In this document: positions 18,555 to 28,211 of the stretch, piece by piece
Layout of the letters: every line of letters begins with the position of its first letter
How positions within the stretch are numbered: the first letter of the stretch is position 1
From: Aeromonas bivalvium
GTDB taxonomy: Bacteria; Pseudomonadota; Gammaproteobacteria; Enterobacterales; Aeromonadaceae
DNA length: 64,000 bases
Direction of reading: 5' to 3'
Assembly (NCBI RefSeq): GCF_000819765.1
Contig: NZ_CDBT01000010.1
Span: 97,625-161,624 of the forward strand
The notes under the pieces: model-generated
What the model was told of the DNA's origin: nothing
The model's input: only the letters and a program-made list of their open reading frames with translations
Database searches by the model: none
Position numbers and translations under genes: made by a program

Positions 18555-19190
18555 TTATGACGCATCCGGCTGGCGTTCCGGCGCCGCCCTGACGAAGGCC
18601 TGCAACTGCTCGCAGTTGGCGACGATGCGTTGGATGGTGGGATACTCCTCCAGGCTCATCTGATAGCGGCGAGCGTTGTAGACCTGGGGTACCAGCATGC
18701 AGTCCGCCAGGGTCACCTCGTTGCCGACGCTGTAGACGCCGGCCGTGGTCATCAGCAGCGGCTCCAGGGCCCGGAACGTCTCGTCAATCCAGTGACGATA
18801 CCAGGCCTCCCTGCGGGGCTGATCCACCCCCAGCGCCTGCTCCAGATAGTTGAGCACCCGCAGGTTGTTGAGGGGGTGAGTATCGCAGGCAATCATGTTG
18901 ACCACCTGACGCACCCGCGCCCGCGCCTGGGCGGACGAGGGCATCAGCGGATAGGCGGGATAGGCCTCGTCGAGGTACTCCATGATGGCCACCGACTGAC
19001 CCAGCTGCACATCCCCGTCGATGAGAAACGGCACCAGCCCCTGGGGATTGATCCGGTGAAACCCCTTCTCATGCTGCTCGCCCAGCCTCAAGTTGACCGG
19101 GTGGAACTCATAGTCGAGCCCCTTGAGCTGCATCAGGATCCGCACCCGATAGCTGGCCGACGACCGCCAATATCCAAACAACTGCAACAT
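18555..19190 (-). CDS. maiA: Maleylacetoacetate isomerase
   Basis: Zeta-class glutathione transferase that isomerises 4-maleylacetoacetate to 4-fumarylacetoacetate in tyrosine breakdown. The 211-residue product has the class motif YWRSSASYRVRI with the catalytic SSxxxR arrangement near residues 7-18, then NPQGLVPFLIDG and QSVAIMEYLDE in the thioredoxin-like domain. It is the last gene of the minus-strand operon hppD-hmgA-fahA-maiA, 42 bases after fahA. Confidence 0.96.
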   Translation of the reverse strand: MLQLFGYWRSSASYRVRILMQLKGLDYEFHPVNLRLGEQHEKGFHRINPQGLVPFLIDGDVQLGQSVAIMEYLDEAYPAYPLMPSSAQARARVRQVVNMIACDTHPLNNLRVLNYLEQALGVDQPRREAWYRHWIDETFRALEPLLMTTAGVYSVGNEVTLADCMLVPQVYNARRYQMSLEEYPTIQRIVANCEQLQAFVRAAPERQPDAS

Positions 19191-19232
19191 AATCTGTCCC
19201 TGTTCTGGCGAGCCTGTCTCCCCGCCGCTGCC

Positions 19233-20216
19233 CTACTCCGCCTGGGTTACCCGCTGAGAAATGGTCCCAAACAGTGCCAATCCGTTGCGATCCTGCATCG
19301 CGATGGACACTGTATCACCAAAGCGCAGAAAGGGTGTAGTGGCTTGACCTGACTCGATAATTTCCAGCATCCGTCGCTCGGCGAGGCAGGAGGATCCCCG
19401 GCTTCTGTCGTAGTTGGAGACGGTGCCCGACCCTATGATGGTGCCGGCGGCCAGCGGCCTCGTCCTCGCGGCGTGGGCCATCAGCTCGAAAAAGTTGAAG
19501 GTCATGTCCACCCCCGCATCCGGCTCCCCGAACAGGGCGCCATTGAGGCGGGTCACCAGGGGCAGGTGCACCTTGCCATCCTGCCACGCCTCCCCCAGCT
19601 CGTCCGGGGTGATGGCCACCGGCGAGAAGGCGCTCGACGGCTTGGACTGGAAGAAGCCAAAGCCCTTGGCCAGCTCCCCGGGAATGAGGTTGCGCAGGCT
19701 CACATCGTTGACCAGCATCAACAGCTTTACGTGGCCCTCGGCCTCCCCGGAGTCGGTGCCCATGGGTACGTCGTCCGTGATGATGGCCAGCTCGGATTCA
19801 AAATCGATGCCCCACTCCTCGGAGCCCATCAAGATGGGGCCATGGGGGGCGAGGAAGCTGTCCGAGCCCCCCTGGTACATAAGGGGATCGTGCCAGAAGC
19901 TCTCCGGCATCTCGGCGCCCCGGGCCTTGCGCACCAGCTCCACGTGGTTGACGTAGGCGCTGCCATCGAGCCACTGATAGGCGCGGGGCAGCGGCGAGAG
20001 GCAGGCGCCCTCATCGAAGGGGAAGGCGTCGGGGCAGGCGCCGTCGTTGAGGGCCTGATAGACGGCGGTCAATCGGGGGGCGAGCTCGGCCCAGTCGTCC
20101 AGCGCCCCTTGCAGGGTGGGGGCTATGTCGGCCACGGCCACCGCCCGGCTCAGATCCCGGCTGACCACCACCAGGGCGCCATCGCGCCTGCCATTGTTCA
20201 AGGTTGCCAATTTCAT
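19233..20216 (-). CDS. fahA: Fumarylacetoacetate hydrolase
   Basis: Splits 4-fumarylacetoacetate into fumarate and acetoacetate, the final step of tyrosine catabolism. The 327-residue protein begins MKLATLNNGRRDG and has the metal-binding acidic residues in IDFESELAIITDDVP, and GSGTVSNYDRSRGSSCLAERR near the C-terminus, as in bacterial FAH enzymes of about this length. The start at 20216 is preferred to the longer frame because it begins the family N-terminus; the hmgA stop is 10 bases upstream. Confidence 0.95.
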   Translation of the reverse strand: MKLATLNNGRRDGALVVVSRDLSRAVAVADIAPTLQGALDDWAELAPRLTAVYQALNDGACPDAFPFDEGACLSPLPRAYQWLDGSAYVNHVELVRKARGAEMPESFWHDPLMYQGGSDSFLAPHGPILMGSEEWGIDFESELAIITDDVPMGTDSGEAEGHVKLLMLVNDVSLRNLIPGELAKGFGFFQSKPSSAFSPVAITPDELGEAWQDGKVHLPLVTRLNGALFGEPDAGVDMTFNFFELMAHAARTRPLAAGTIIGSGTVSNYDRSRGSSCLAERRMLEIIESGQATTPFLRFGDTVSIAMQDRNGLALFGTISQRVTQAE

Positions 20217-20226
20217 GTCGAATTCC

Positions 20227-21378
20227 TTATTTGCCTGGGGTGGCGTCTGGCCGCTGCCAGCTGGACACATAACGGGGATCTTCTATCCCCTCGCAGATCT
20301 GGCCGACGCCCAGGGCATCCCGGGTGTCGAGCATCACGGCCACCTCGTCGGTGAAGGTCTTGGCATGGGCCTGCCCCACCGCAAAGGCCTTGGGATGGGG
20401 GCCGTGGGTGAAGCCGGCAGGGTGGAAGGTGACCATGCCCCGCTCGATATTGTCCCGGCTGAAGAAGTCCCCGGCGTGGTAGAAGAGCACCTCGTCAAAA
20501 TCATCGTTGCTGTGGTAGAAGGGCACCCGCAAGGCTCCGGGATCGCTCTCTATGGGGCGCGGCACGAAGGTGCAGATGACGAAGCGGCTCGCCACGAAGG
20601 TGGAGTGGGCCGAGGGCGGCAGATGGTAGCGGTGGCTCATCAGGGGGCGAATGTCGCGCCAGTTGAGGCGCACCACGCACAAGTCCCCGTGCCAGCCCTG
20701 GGCATCCAGGGGGTTGAAGGGCCAGGTGATGACGGAGACCCGATCGTGGCGTTTGATCTGCAGTGACCAGGGGTTCTCGTCCTGCTGGGCCAGGAAGCGC
20801 TTGTTGATGGCGGGCACGTCCAGGGCCGCCGGATCGAAGATGGCGTGGTTGCCCACCAACCCCTTGTCCGGCAGCTGATAGCTGTCCTCGGTCGCCTCTA
20901 TCATCAGGATGAACAGGGGCGCGGTGGGCTCGATGCGCCACATGGTGCCCCGGGGGATCACCACATAGTCGCCGTCCCGCAGGGTCAGATGGCCGTAGTC
21001 GCAGTAAAACTCGCCACTCCCCTCGTGGATGAAGAGCAGCTCGTCGCCGTCGGCGTTGCGCACCAGAAACGGCATCTTGTCCGCCAGGCGCCACATCCGG
21101 TAGCGGCAGTGGGGATTGCTGAGCAGATCCGGCATCACCCAGGGGGAGAGGGAGCTCACCTCCTCGCCGAGGGCGTTGAGATCGAACAGGCGTGGGCGCA
21201 GCGGCCCCTCCCAGTTGACCCAGTCGGTGGGGGCATGCTTGTGGTGCATGTGGGTGGCCGGCCCGAAGAAACCGGAGCGGCCCAGTTCGCGCTCATAGAT
21301 GGCCTGCTCGGGCAGGTCGGCATGGGCCTGGCGGGAGTGGGTCCCCTCCCGGTGGGGGAAACGTATCCAGTTACGCAT
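20227..21378 (-). CDS. hmgA: Homogentisate 1,2-dioxygenase
   Basis: Iron(II) dioxygenase that opens homogentisate to maleylacetoacetate. The 383-residue product has the cupin-type layout with HEGSGEFYCDYG, VIPRGTMWRIE, FYHSNDDFDEVLFYHAGDF and the iron-ligand-containing TFHPAGFTHGPHP. The gene is the second of hppD-hmgA-fahA-maiA, 32 bases from hppD. Loss of this enzyme in Aeromonas and other bacteria leads to brown pyomelanin from homogentisate; the gene here is intact. Confidence 0.96.
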   Translation of the reverse strand: MRNWIRFPHREGTHSRQAHADLPEQAIYERELGRSGFFGPATHMHHKHAPTDWVNWEGPLRPRLFDLNALGEEVSSLSPWVMPDLLSNPHCRYRMWRLADKMPFLVRNADGDELLFIHEGSGEFYCDYGHLTLRDGDYVVIPRGTMWRIEPTAPLFILMIEATEDSYQLPDKGLVGNHAIFDPAALDVPAINKRFLAQQDENPWSLQIKRHDRVSVITWPFNPLDAQGWHGDLCVVRLNWRDIRPLMSHRYHLPPSAHSTFVASRFVICTFVPRPIESDPGALRVPFYHSNDDFDEVLFYHAGDFFSRDNIERGMVTFHPAGFTHGPHPKAFAVGQAHAKTFTDEVAVMLDTRDALGVGQICEGIEDPRYVSSWQRPDATPGK

Positions 21379-21410
21379 GGCAGCCTCCTGCCCGGGGGAA
21401 AATAGGATGG

Positions 21411-22517
21411 TTACGCATCGTGCAGCTCCCCGTCCTTCTCGCCGTGGAGCACGCCGCGGCGGATCTGATCCAGCTCGATGGATTCGAACAGTGCCTGGAA
21501 GTTGCCCTCGCCAAAGCCTTCATTGCCCTTGCGCTGGATGATCTCGAAGAACACCGGGCCTATGACGGTGTCGGTGAAGATCTGCAGCAGGATGCCATCT
21601 TTCGTCGGCGAGCCGTCGATGAGGATGCGCAGCTCTTTCAGTGCCGCCAGATCCTCCTGATGTCCCTCGACCCGGCTGTCGACCTGCTCGTAGTAGGTGT
21701 CCGGCGTGGGCATAAAGCCGGTGCCGCGACCACGCAGGGTACGGATGGTCTGGTAGATGTCGCTTGAAGCGAGGGCTATGTGCTGGATCCCCTCCCCCTT
21801 GTACTGGCGCAGGTACTCCTCGATCTGGGACTTGTCATCGGAGGACTCGTTGATGGGAATGCGAATCTTGCCGCAGGGAGCCGTCATGGCACGGGAATGC
21901 AGCCCGGTCAGCTTGCCTTCGATGTCGAAGTAGCGAATTTCCCGGAAGTTGCCGATCCGCTCGTAGAAGTTGGACCAGACATCCATGTTGCCGCGCTGGA
22001 CGTTGTGGGTCAGGTGATCGATCTCAAGGAGCCCCGCATCCACCTCGGCCATGCGCGCCTGCCAGTCGGGGTAGAAGAGGAAGTCCACGTCATAGATGGA
22101 GCCCCGCTCGCCGTAACGGTCGACAAAGGAGAGGGTGCTCTCGCCGATGCCGTAGATGGCGGGGATGTTGAGCTCCATGGGCCCTATCTTGCCGACGAAG
22201 GGCTTGGCCCCCTTGGCGATGGCGTATTGCTGGGCACGGCCCGCATCGCTCACCCGAAATGCCATGCCGCACACGCTCGGGCCATGGTCGCTGGCAAACT
22301 GCTCCGCCTGGGAGTGGGGTTCGGCATTGACCACGAAGTTGATGTCCCCCTGGCGGTAGAGCCAGCACAGCTTGTGCTTGTGACGGGCCACCTCGGCAAA
22401 GCCCAGGGAGACAAACAGCGCCTTGAGGGCATCGATGCCGGCGGCGGTCGGCGCCGTGTATTCGACGAACTCGAAGCCGTCGGTGCCGAGGGGGTTGTGG
22501 GTCTGGGTCGTCGCCAT
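21411..22517 (-). CDS. hppD: 4-hydroxyphenylpyruvate dioxygenase
   Basis: Non-haem iron enzyme that converts 4-hydroxyphenylpyruvate to homogentisate. The 368-residue product consists of two VOC-type halves; iron ligands are expected in IDHLTHNV (His), GIQHIALAS (His) and the C-terminal PVFFEIIQRKGNEGFGEGNF (Glu), all present. GGAG precedes the ATG at 22517. It is the first gene of the tyrosine-degradation operon, and a TyrR-type palindrome lies 127 bases before its start. Confidence 0.97.
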   Translation of the reverse strand: MATTQTHNPLGTDGFEFVEYTAPTAAGIDALKALFVSLGFAEVARHKHKLCWLYRQGDINFVVNAEPHSQAEQFASDHGPSVCGMAFRVSDAGRAQQYAIAKGAKPFVGKIGPMELNIPAIYGIGESTLSFVDRYGERGSIYDVDFLFYPDWQARMAEVDAGLLEIDHLTHNVQRGNMDVWSNFYERIGNFREIRYFDIEGKLTGLHSRAMTAPCGKIRIPINESSDDKSQIEEYLRQYKGEGIQHIALASSDIYQTIRTLRGRGTGFMPTPDTYYEQVDSRVEGHQEDLAALKELRILIDGSPTKDGILLQIFTDTVIGPVFFEIIQRKGNEGFGEGNFQALFESIELDQIRRGVLHGEKDGELHDA

Positions 22518-22643
22518 GGTGCACTCCTTTGCATGAAATCAGGTTGAATGAAGGTGTTAACAACTTGTTTCATTAGATGCGTGGCGCGACGGGAAGAAAA
22601 GAGTCTGGGCCGAGATGGGCCTGGGCCAAAGCGGCCCGGAAGA

Positions 22644-22661
22644 TGTAAATGAAATGTGACA
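22644..22661. promoter_or_regulatory. Candidate TyrR box upstream of hppD
   Basis: TGTAAATGAAATGTGACA matches the known TyrR consensus TGTAAA-N6-TTTACA at 10 of 12 arm positions by my count, and has the required G-N14-C. It lies between hppD and the pseudouridine synthase gene (which ends, on the same strand, at 22748), so it can only serve hppD. TyrR control of tyrosine catabolism is known in Shewanella and Vibrio relatives. Confidence 0.65.
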
Positions 22662-22747
22662 TCACCATGACAACTTCGGGGGACGGGCCTCCTTGCCCCC
22701 GGGGCTGTCCGTTTTTCGTTACAACCGGCAAAGGCCGGGCGACGCCG

Positions 22748-23401
22748 TCAGGGAGCGAGCAGGGCGATGGCCTGGACCAGCTCGGGCGGGGTGAAGGCCT
22801 CCCCGAGATCCGGCGCCGACTCGAAGGTGAAGGGATCGCCCCACAGGGTAAACGCCAAGCGCCAGGCATGCAGATAGCCGCGATCCGCCGCCGTGCCGCC
22901 GTAGCGCTCATCCCCCAGGATGGGCGCCCCTATGCTCTTCATGGCGACCCGGATCTGATGGGTCTTGCCGGTCTGGGGCTTGATGCGATAGAGCCGCAGC
23001 CCCTCGCGCACCGGGGTGGAATCAAACCAGCTGATGGCCGGGTTCTCCTGGCTACGGGCCAGCAACCAGCTGCCGCCGCGCCCCTTTTGCATGTCGCCCT
23101 TGATCCAGCCCTGCTTCTTCTTGGGCTTGCGATCCGACAGCGCCAGATATTGCTTGGCCACGACCCGTTCGGCGAATCCCATGCTCAGGGCCCGGTTCGC
23201 CTCCGGAGTGCGCGCCAGCAGCAGGAGCCCGGAGGTCATCTTGTCGAGGCGATGCACTGGGTAGAGGGCGAGCCCGGTCTCGGCGCGCACCAGGCTCACC
23301 AGACCCGGCTCCCCCCCCTCGTCGTGCATGCCAATACCGGGCCCCTTGTCGATAACAAGGAAGTGTTCGTTCTGTGACAGGATGCGATACTTTGGCAACA
23401 T
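22748..23401 (-). CDS. RluA-family pseudouridine synthase (small form)
   Basis: Isomerises a specific uridine in RNA; the exact RNA target of this subgroup is not known to me. The 217-residue product has the catalytic motif HRLDKMTSGLLLLART (Asp in LDK), then KQYLAL, and QTGKTHQIRVAMKSIGAPILGDERYGG, all standard RluA-family blocks. No S4 domain is present at the N-terminus. It fits the short family often annotated by the model TIGR01621. The gene is divergent from the NMT1-GGDEF gene at 23487, with an 85-base gap. Confidence 0.88.
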   Translation of the reverse strand: MLPKYRILSQNEHFLVIDKGPGIGMHDEGGEPGLVSLVRAETGLALYPVHRLDKMTSGLLLLARTPEANRALSMGFAERVVAKQYLALSDRKPKKKQGWIKGDMQKGRGGSWLLARSQENPAISWFDSTPVREGLRLYRIKPQTGKTHQIRVAMKSIGAPILGDERYGGTAADRGYLHAWRLAFTLWGDPFTFESAPDLGEAFTPPELVQAIALLAP

Positions 23402-23486
23402 TTTGGCGTATTCTCACGGTCAATGGCACTCAAATGTGCCCGAATAAACACCCCATCCCGGCTAACCAATGTGAAGACTCGCACGG

Positions 23487-25079
23487 ATGATGAGATGCTT
23501 GATTTGCTTGTTCTTGTTCTGCCTTGACGTCATCGGCCAGGCTCAGGCTGGCGAAGAGGCCCCCCCGGGCGCGGATCGCGTCGTGCTGCAACTGCGCTGG
23601 CTGCATCAGCCCCAGTTCGTGGGCTATCACATGGCCAAGGCCAAGGGCTATTACGCCGAGGCGGGGCTGGATGTGGAGATCCTCCCCGGTGGCAAGGGGT
23701 TGAGTCCGGTGGCCGAGGTGCTGAGCGGGCGCGCCGATTTTGGCGTCGGCAATACCGAGGTGCTGACCCAGTTCGCCGAAGGCCAGCCCCTGCTGGCGCT
23801 GGCGGCCATCTTCCAGCACTCCCCTTCCGTCTTCCTCGCCCGGCGCGACAGCAATATTCTCACCCTTGCCGACATGCGGGGCAAACGGATCATGATGTTC
23901 CCCGGCCACCAGGATGCCGAGCTGCTGGCCACCCTCTTCTATCAGGGGATCCGCGAAGACGAGCTGATCCCGCTGCAGACCTCGGTCAACATCCACGATC
24001 TGCTGGAGCGGCGGGTCGACATCTTCAACGCCTACCTCAGCAACGAGCCCTTCTATCTGGAGGAGCTGGGGGTGCCCGTCTCCGTCATCAGCCCGCGCAA
24101 CTACGGGGTGGATTTTTACAGCGACATCCTGTTCACCACCCAGGCCAATCAGGCCAAACACCCGGATCGGGTCGAACGCTTTCGCGCCGCCAGCCTGCGG
24201 GGCTGGCAATATGCCCTGGCCCATCCCCAGGAGGCGATCAACCTGCTGCGCGAGCAGTACGGGGTCAACCGCACTCAGGCCCACATGGAGTACGAGCTCC
24301 AGGTGAGCAAGGAGATGATACAGCCGCTCTATGTGGAGATTGGCTACATGAACCCGGCCCGCTTCGAGCACATCCTCAACCAGCTGGTGGAGATAGGCCT
24401 CATCAAGCGCAATGTCTCCCTGGCCAGCTTTCTCTACCATGTCCCCTCGGCGCAATGGGTATTCTGGCGCCCCTGGTTCATGCTGAGCCTGGCCGCCACC
24501 GCCCTGATCCTGGTGCTGGCCCTCTACCTCTGGCTGTGCAACGAGCGCCTGAGCCGGGAAGTTGCCCTGCGCAAGCAGCGCGAGCAGGAGATCCTGCAGC
24601 TCGCCCAGCGCGATCCCCTCACGGGTCTGCCCAATCGCCTCAGCCTGATGAACAAGCTGCGCCAGCAGATAGCCCAGCCCTCCCCCGGCTGCCTGCTGTT
24701 TTGCGATCTCGATGACTTCAAACGCATCAATGACAGCTTCGGCCACAGCCAGGGGGATGCCATCCTCTGTCAGCTGGCTCGCCGGATCAACGACGCCATC
24801 GCCCATCAGTGCTTCTTCGCCCGCCTGGCAGGGGACGAATTCATCCTGCTGCTGCCGGGCTACAACCTCAAGCAGGCCCATGACATGGCCGAACTGCTGC
24901 GGTTGGCCATGTCGGCCCCATTCGATCTGGATGGCCATCCCATCCAGGTGGGGATCAGCATAGGCGTCAGCCACTATCAGCGCGGCTGGAGCGCGGAGCA
25001 ATGGCTCATCCAGGCCGATAGAGCCATGTATTGCGACAAGGGCGGCGCCATCACCGCCCTGGCCGAGCCCTCGGGCTGA
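23487..25079 (+). CDS. NMT1-type periplasmic sensor fused to GGDEF
   Basis: A 530-residue membrane protein. A signal peptide (about residues 1-21) leads into an NMT1/THI5-like substrate-binding domain (30-300, with LQLRWLHQPQFVGYHMAKAKGYY and GVGNTEVL), one membrane segment near 331-351, a short helical linker, and a C-terminal GGDEF domain. The active-site motif is AGDEF in RLAGDEFILLL, an accepted active variant, and CDLDDFKRINDSFGH is intact; the RxxD inhibition site is absent. It probably makes cyclic di-GMP in response to a small periplasmic ligand. The ligand is unknown; thiamine-precursor-like or nitrogen-containing compounds are suggested only by the family name. Confidence 0.88.
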   Translation: MMRCLICLFLFCLDVIGQAQAGEEAPPGADRVVLQLRWLHQPQFVGYHMAKAKGYYAEAGLDVEILPGGKGLSPVAEVLSGRADFGVGNTEVLTQFAEGQPLLALAAIFQHSPSVFLARRDSNILTLADMRGKRIMMFPGHQDAELLATLFYQGIREDELIPLQTSVNIHDLLERRVDIFNAYLSNEPFYLEELGVPVSVISPRNYGVDFYSDILFTTQANQAKHPDRVERFRAASLRGWQYALAHPQEAINLLREQYGVNRTQAHMEYELQVSKEMIQPLYVEIGYMNPARFEHILNQLVEIGLIKRNVSLASFLYHVPSAQWVFWRPWFMLSLAATALILVLALYLWLCNERLSREVALRKQREQEILQLAQRDPLTGLPNRLSLMNKLRQQIAQPSPGCLLFCDLDDFKRINDSFGHSQGDAILCQLARRINDAIAHQCFFARLAGDEFILLLPGYNLKQAHDMAELLRLAMSAPFDLDGHPIQVGISIGVSHYQRGWSAEQWLIQADRAMYCDKGGAITALAEPSG

Positions 25080-25252
25080 GGCCGCGCCTTCGCCCCCTCG
25101 TTCATGCACAATACATGTTTGCCTTGCAATAGTGGGAGCCGACACGGGTGGGGGCCTTGAAATCAGCGCTCGTCATCCACACATTCAGTGCATACAATGC
25201 GTTAACGAAGCACAACCGATCGCTTCACCCCGGAACTCAAGAGGACATCAAG

Positions 25253-25909
25253 ATGGATACCCGTTCTATCTACACCGGCACCCAGGGTGCCGTGCGCGAC
25301 ACCAACAAGGTGCTGCGCAATACCTATATGCTGCTCTCCCTCACTCTTGGCTTCTCCGCCGTGGTTGCCGGGGTAGCGACCGTGATGAACATGCCGCCCC
25401 TGCACTGGGCCATCTTCCTGGTCGGTGTCTACGGTCTGATGTTTTTGACCGAGAAGAACCGTGACAACGGCATGGGGCTGGTGTTCACCTTCGCCCTGAC
25501 CGGCCTGCTCGGCTATAGCCTGGGCCCCATCATCAACATGTACATGAACAACGGCGGCGGCGAGATAGTGATGACGGCCCTTGGCGGCACCGCGCTCACC
25601 TTCTTCGGTCTGTCGGCCTATGCCCTGACCACCAAGCGTGACCTCTCCTTCATCGGCGGCATGCTGTTCGTCGGTTTCTGGGTGCTGCTGGTGGCCATGG
25701 TCGCCAACATCTTCCTGCAGATGAGCGCCCTGAGCCTGGCCCTGTCCGCCATGTTCATGCTGTTCTCCTCCGGTGCCATCCTGCTGACCACCCAGCAGAT
25801 AGTGCGCGGCGGCGAGACCAACTACATCTCCGCCACCGTGACCCTGTATGTCTCCATCTACAACATCTTCCTGAGTCTGCTGAGCCTGCTTGGCGGCAAC
25901 CGCAACTGA
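25253..25909 (+). CDS. yccA: Bax inhibitor-1 family protein YccA
   Basis: Seven-segment inner-membrane protein; in E. coli YccA is a substrate and modulator of the FtsH protease. The 218-residue product closely follows E. coli YccA: KVLRNTYMLLSLTLGFSA, FTFALTGLLGYSLGPI, GGTALTFFGLSAY, MVANIFLQ and the C-terminal GGETNYISATVTLYVSIYN. The ATG at 25253 has GAGG ten bases upstream. A clear terminator follows. yccA and tusE are close in E. coli as well. Confidence 0.95.
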   Translation: MDTRSIYTGTQGAVRDTNKVLRNTYMLLSLTLGFSAVVAGVATVMNMPPLHWAIFLVGVYGLMFLTEKNRDNGMGLVFTFALTGLLGYSLGPIINMYMNNGGGEIVMTALGGTALTFFGLSAYALTTKRDLSFIGGMLFVGFWVLLVAMVANIFLQMSALSLALSAMFMLFSSGAILLTTQQIVRGGETNYISATVTLYVSIYNIFLSLLSLLGGNRN

Positions 25910-25911
25910 TG

Positions 25912-25938
25912 AAAAACCCCGCTTCGGCGGGGTTTTTT
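25912..25938 (+). terminator. Terminator after yccA
   Basis: AAAAACCCCGC-ttc-GGCGGGGTTTTTT: a 9-10 bp stem with a run of six T, three bases after the yccA stop. Confidence 0.92.
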
Positions 25939-26035
25939 ATGACTTGCCGGTGCGCGCCCTGATCCAAATCAGGGCCATTTGGTCACCGCTCCGTTACACT
26001 CACTGCCTCGACCGCCAGAGAGACCGCTTCACCCC

Positions 26036-28192
26036 ATGCCAGTGGAATATTCCGGCCTGCTGCGCCGCCTGCTGACCGACAGCCATGTCTACTTCGCCCT
26101 CAAGGTGCTCATCGCCATGCTGGGCCTGCTCGCCATCGCCCTCGGCACCGGCGATATCCAGCTCACCGTGCTGCTCTCCCTCGGGGTGGTGGCCGGAGCC
26201 ATCGCCGAAACAGACGACAGCCTGTGGGGCCGGGTCAAGAACCTGGCCATGACCCTGGTCTGTTTCCTGTTTGCCTCCTTGTGCGTGCAGTACCTCTTCC
26301 CCACCCCCTGGCTGTTCGCCCTCGGCCTGGCCAGCTCCACCTTCCTCTTCGTGATGGTGGGGGCGCTCGGACAACGTTACGCCACCATCAGCTTCGGCTC
26401 CCTGCTCGTCGCCATCTACACCATGCTGGGGGCCGCCAAGGCGCCGGACCTCTTCTACCAGCCCCTGGCGCTCGGTGCCGGTGCCCTCTGGTACGGGCTG
26501 GTGTCGCTGCTCTGGCTCTGGCTGCTGCCCTACAAGACGCTGCACGAGCAGCTCGCCCAGAGCTATTTCGCCCTCTCTCGCTATCTGGAGGAGAAATCCC
26601 GCTTCTTCCCGGCCGACGAGCACGGCGCCCAGGCCATCCGCCACAATCTGGCCCAGCTCAACATCAATCTGGTCGGTTCCCTGAATCTGGCCAAGACGGC
26701 GCTCAATGCCCGCCTCCATAGCCAGCGGGCCCAGGCTGCCCCCGAGCTGGCCGGCCTGCTTCGCCTCTATCTGCTGGCCCTGGAGATCCACGAGCGGGCC
26801 ACCTCCAGCCATTACCCCTACAGCCGGCTCGAGGCCGATCTCAAGCAAGGCAGGGTCATCGCTGGTTTTCAGGAGGTATTGCAGCAACTGGCCCAGGCGT
26901 GCCAGCAACTGGGTTACGCCATCCTGGTCCATGAGCCCTATCATCACCCCAAGCGCATCCGCTGGACCCTGGAAGCCCTGGAGGATCAGCTCGAATTCAC
27001 CCACCTCAAGCAGCACTACCCCCAGAGCCTGCTCACCCCCATGAAGTTTCTGCGCCGCAACCTGGCCAGCATCAACGGGCTGCTGGCGAGTGCCGAGGAG
27101 CTGCAAAACCCGGCGGCAGTACCGGCGCCGCTGCCTCCCCTGGCCCGGCCAGCCCCCAGGCCCCTGCTGGCCTTGCTGCGCCAGCATCTTAGCCTGGACT
27201 CCATGGTGTTTCGCCACGCCCTGCGCCTCTCTTTGGGACTGGTGGTGGGCTACGGCATCTTGCAGACGTTCGAGCTGGACAAGGGCTACTGGATCCTGCT
27301 GACCGTGCTGTTCGTCTGCCAGCCCAGCTACAGCGCGACCCGGCGCCGCCTGATGCAGCGGATGCTCGGCACCTTCATCGGCCTGCTGATCGGGGTACCC
27401 GTGCTCTGGCTGCTGCCCAGCCTGCACGGCCAGCTGGTGGTGATGGGGCTCGCCGCCTTCCTCTTCTTCACCCAGGTGCGCAGCAACTACAGCGCCGCCG
27501 TCTGTTTCATCACCCTCTATGTGCTGATGGCCTTCAACCTGCTGGACGGTATCGGCTTCGCCATCCTGGGGCCGCGCCTGCTCGATACCCTGCTCGGCTG
27601 CCTGCTCTCCTACGCCCTGGTGGCCTGGCTGTGGCCGGATTGGCAATACAAGCGCCTGCCCCAGCTCATCGCCAACTCCCTGTCGGCCAACGCCAGGTAT
27701 CTCTCGGCGGTGCTTGCCAGCCTGCACCTGCGCCGCGATGAGTCCCTGGCCTATCGCATCGCCCGCAAGGAGGCCCATCTGGCCGACAGCGAGCTGGCCA
27801 TGGCCTGGCAGAGCATGCTGGTGGAGCCGAGCAAGCGCCGCCGCTTCCTCGACCTCTGTTTCACCCTCACCTGGCGCAACCACGCCCTGCTCTCCTACAT
27901 CTCGGCGCTGGGCGCCCACCGGGATCAGCTTGAGCCCATCACAGGGCTGGCGCAGATCAGTCGCCACCTGAGTCATACCCTGACCCAGGCGGCGGGACAG
28001 CTGGCCGGGGAGGCCCCCCAGGAGGAGCAGGGCCCCTGCCCCCTGCCCGCTCCGGACAGCACGGAGGAGCAGCTGATGCTGAGCCAACAGCTCACCCTCA
28101 TCAGCCAGCTGGCGGACGAGCTGCTCGCCCTGGCCAACCAGAGCCGGTTGCTCACGGCGACCCAAGGCGCTACCATGCCGACCCCATCCTGA
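26036..28192 (+). CDS. yccS: YccS/YhfK-family FUSC inner-membrane protein
   Basis: A 718-residue putative transporter of the aromatic-acid exporter/FUSC superfamily. The N-terminal block (about residues 15-170) has six membrane segments, a soluble middle region of roughly 220 residues follows, and a second block of membrane segments (about 385-540) starts with [20 protein letters not shown] and contains [34 protein letters not shown]. That double layout and length match E. coli YccS. The start at 26036 is chosen over 25979 because it begins at the family N-terminus. tusE starts 19 bases downstream. The substrate is unknown. Confidence 0.88.
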   Translation: MPVEYSGLLRRLLTDSHVYFALKVLIAMLGLLAIALGTGDIQLTVLLSLGVVAGAIAETDDSLWGRVKNLAMTLVCFLFASLCVQYLFPTPWLFALGLASSTFLFVMVGALGQRYATISFGSLLVAIYTMLGAAKAPDLFYQPLALGAGALWYGLVSLLWLWLLPYKTLHEQLAQSYFALSRYLEEKSRFFPADEHGAQAIRHNLAQLNINLVGSLNLAKTALNARLHSQRAQAAPELAGLLRLYLLALEIHERATSSHYPYSRLEADLKQGRVIAGFQEVLQQLAQACQQLGYAILVHEPYHHPKRIRWTLEALEDQLEFTHLKQHYPQSLLTPMKFLRRNLASINGLLASAEELQNPAAVPAPLPPLARPAPRPLLALLRQHLSLDSMVFRHALRLSLGLVVGYGILQTFELDKGYWILLTVLFVCQPSYSATRRRLMQRMLGTFIGLLIGVPVLWLLPSLHGQLVVMGLAAFLFFTQVRSNYSAAVCFITLYVLMAFNLLDGIGFAILGPRLLDTLLGCLLSYALVAWLWPDWQYKRLPQLIANSLSANARYLSAVLASLHLRRDESLAYRIARKEAHLADSELAMAWQSMLVEPSKRRRFLDLCFTLTWRNHALLSYISALGAHRDQLEPITGLAQISRHLSHTLTQAAGQLAGEAPQEEQGPCPLPAPDSTEEQLMLSQQLTLISQLADELLALANQSRLLTATQGATMPTPS

Positions 28193-28211
28193 GTTGCCCC
28201 AAGGAGGCATC

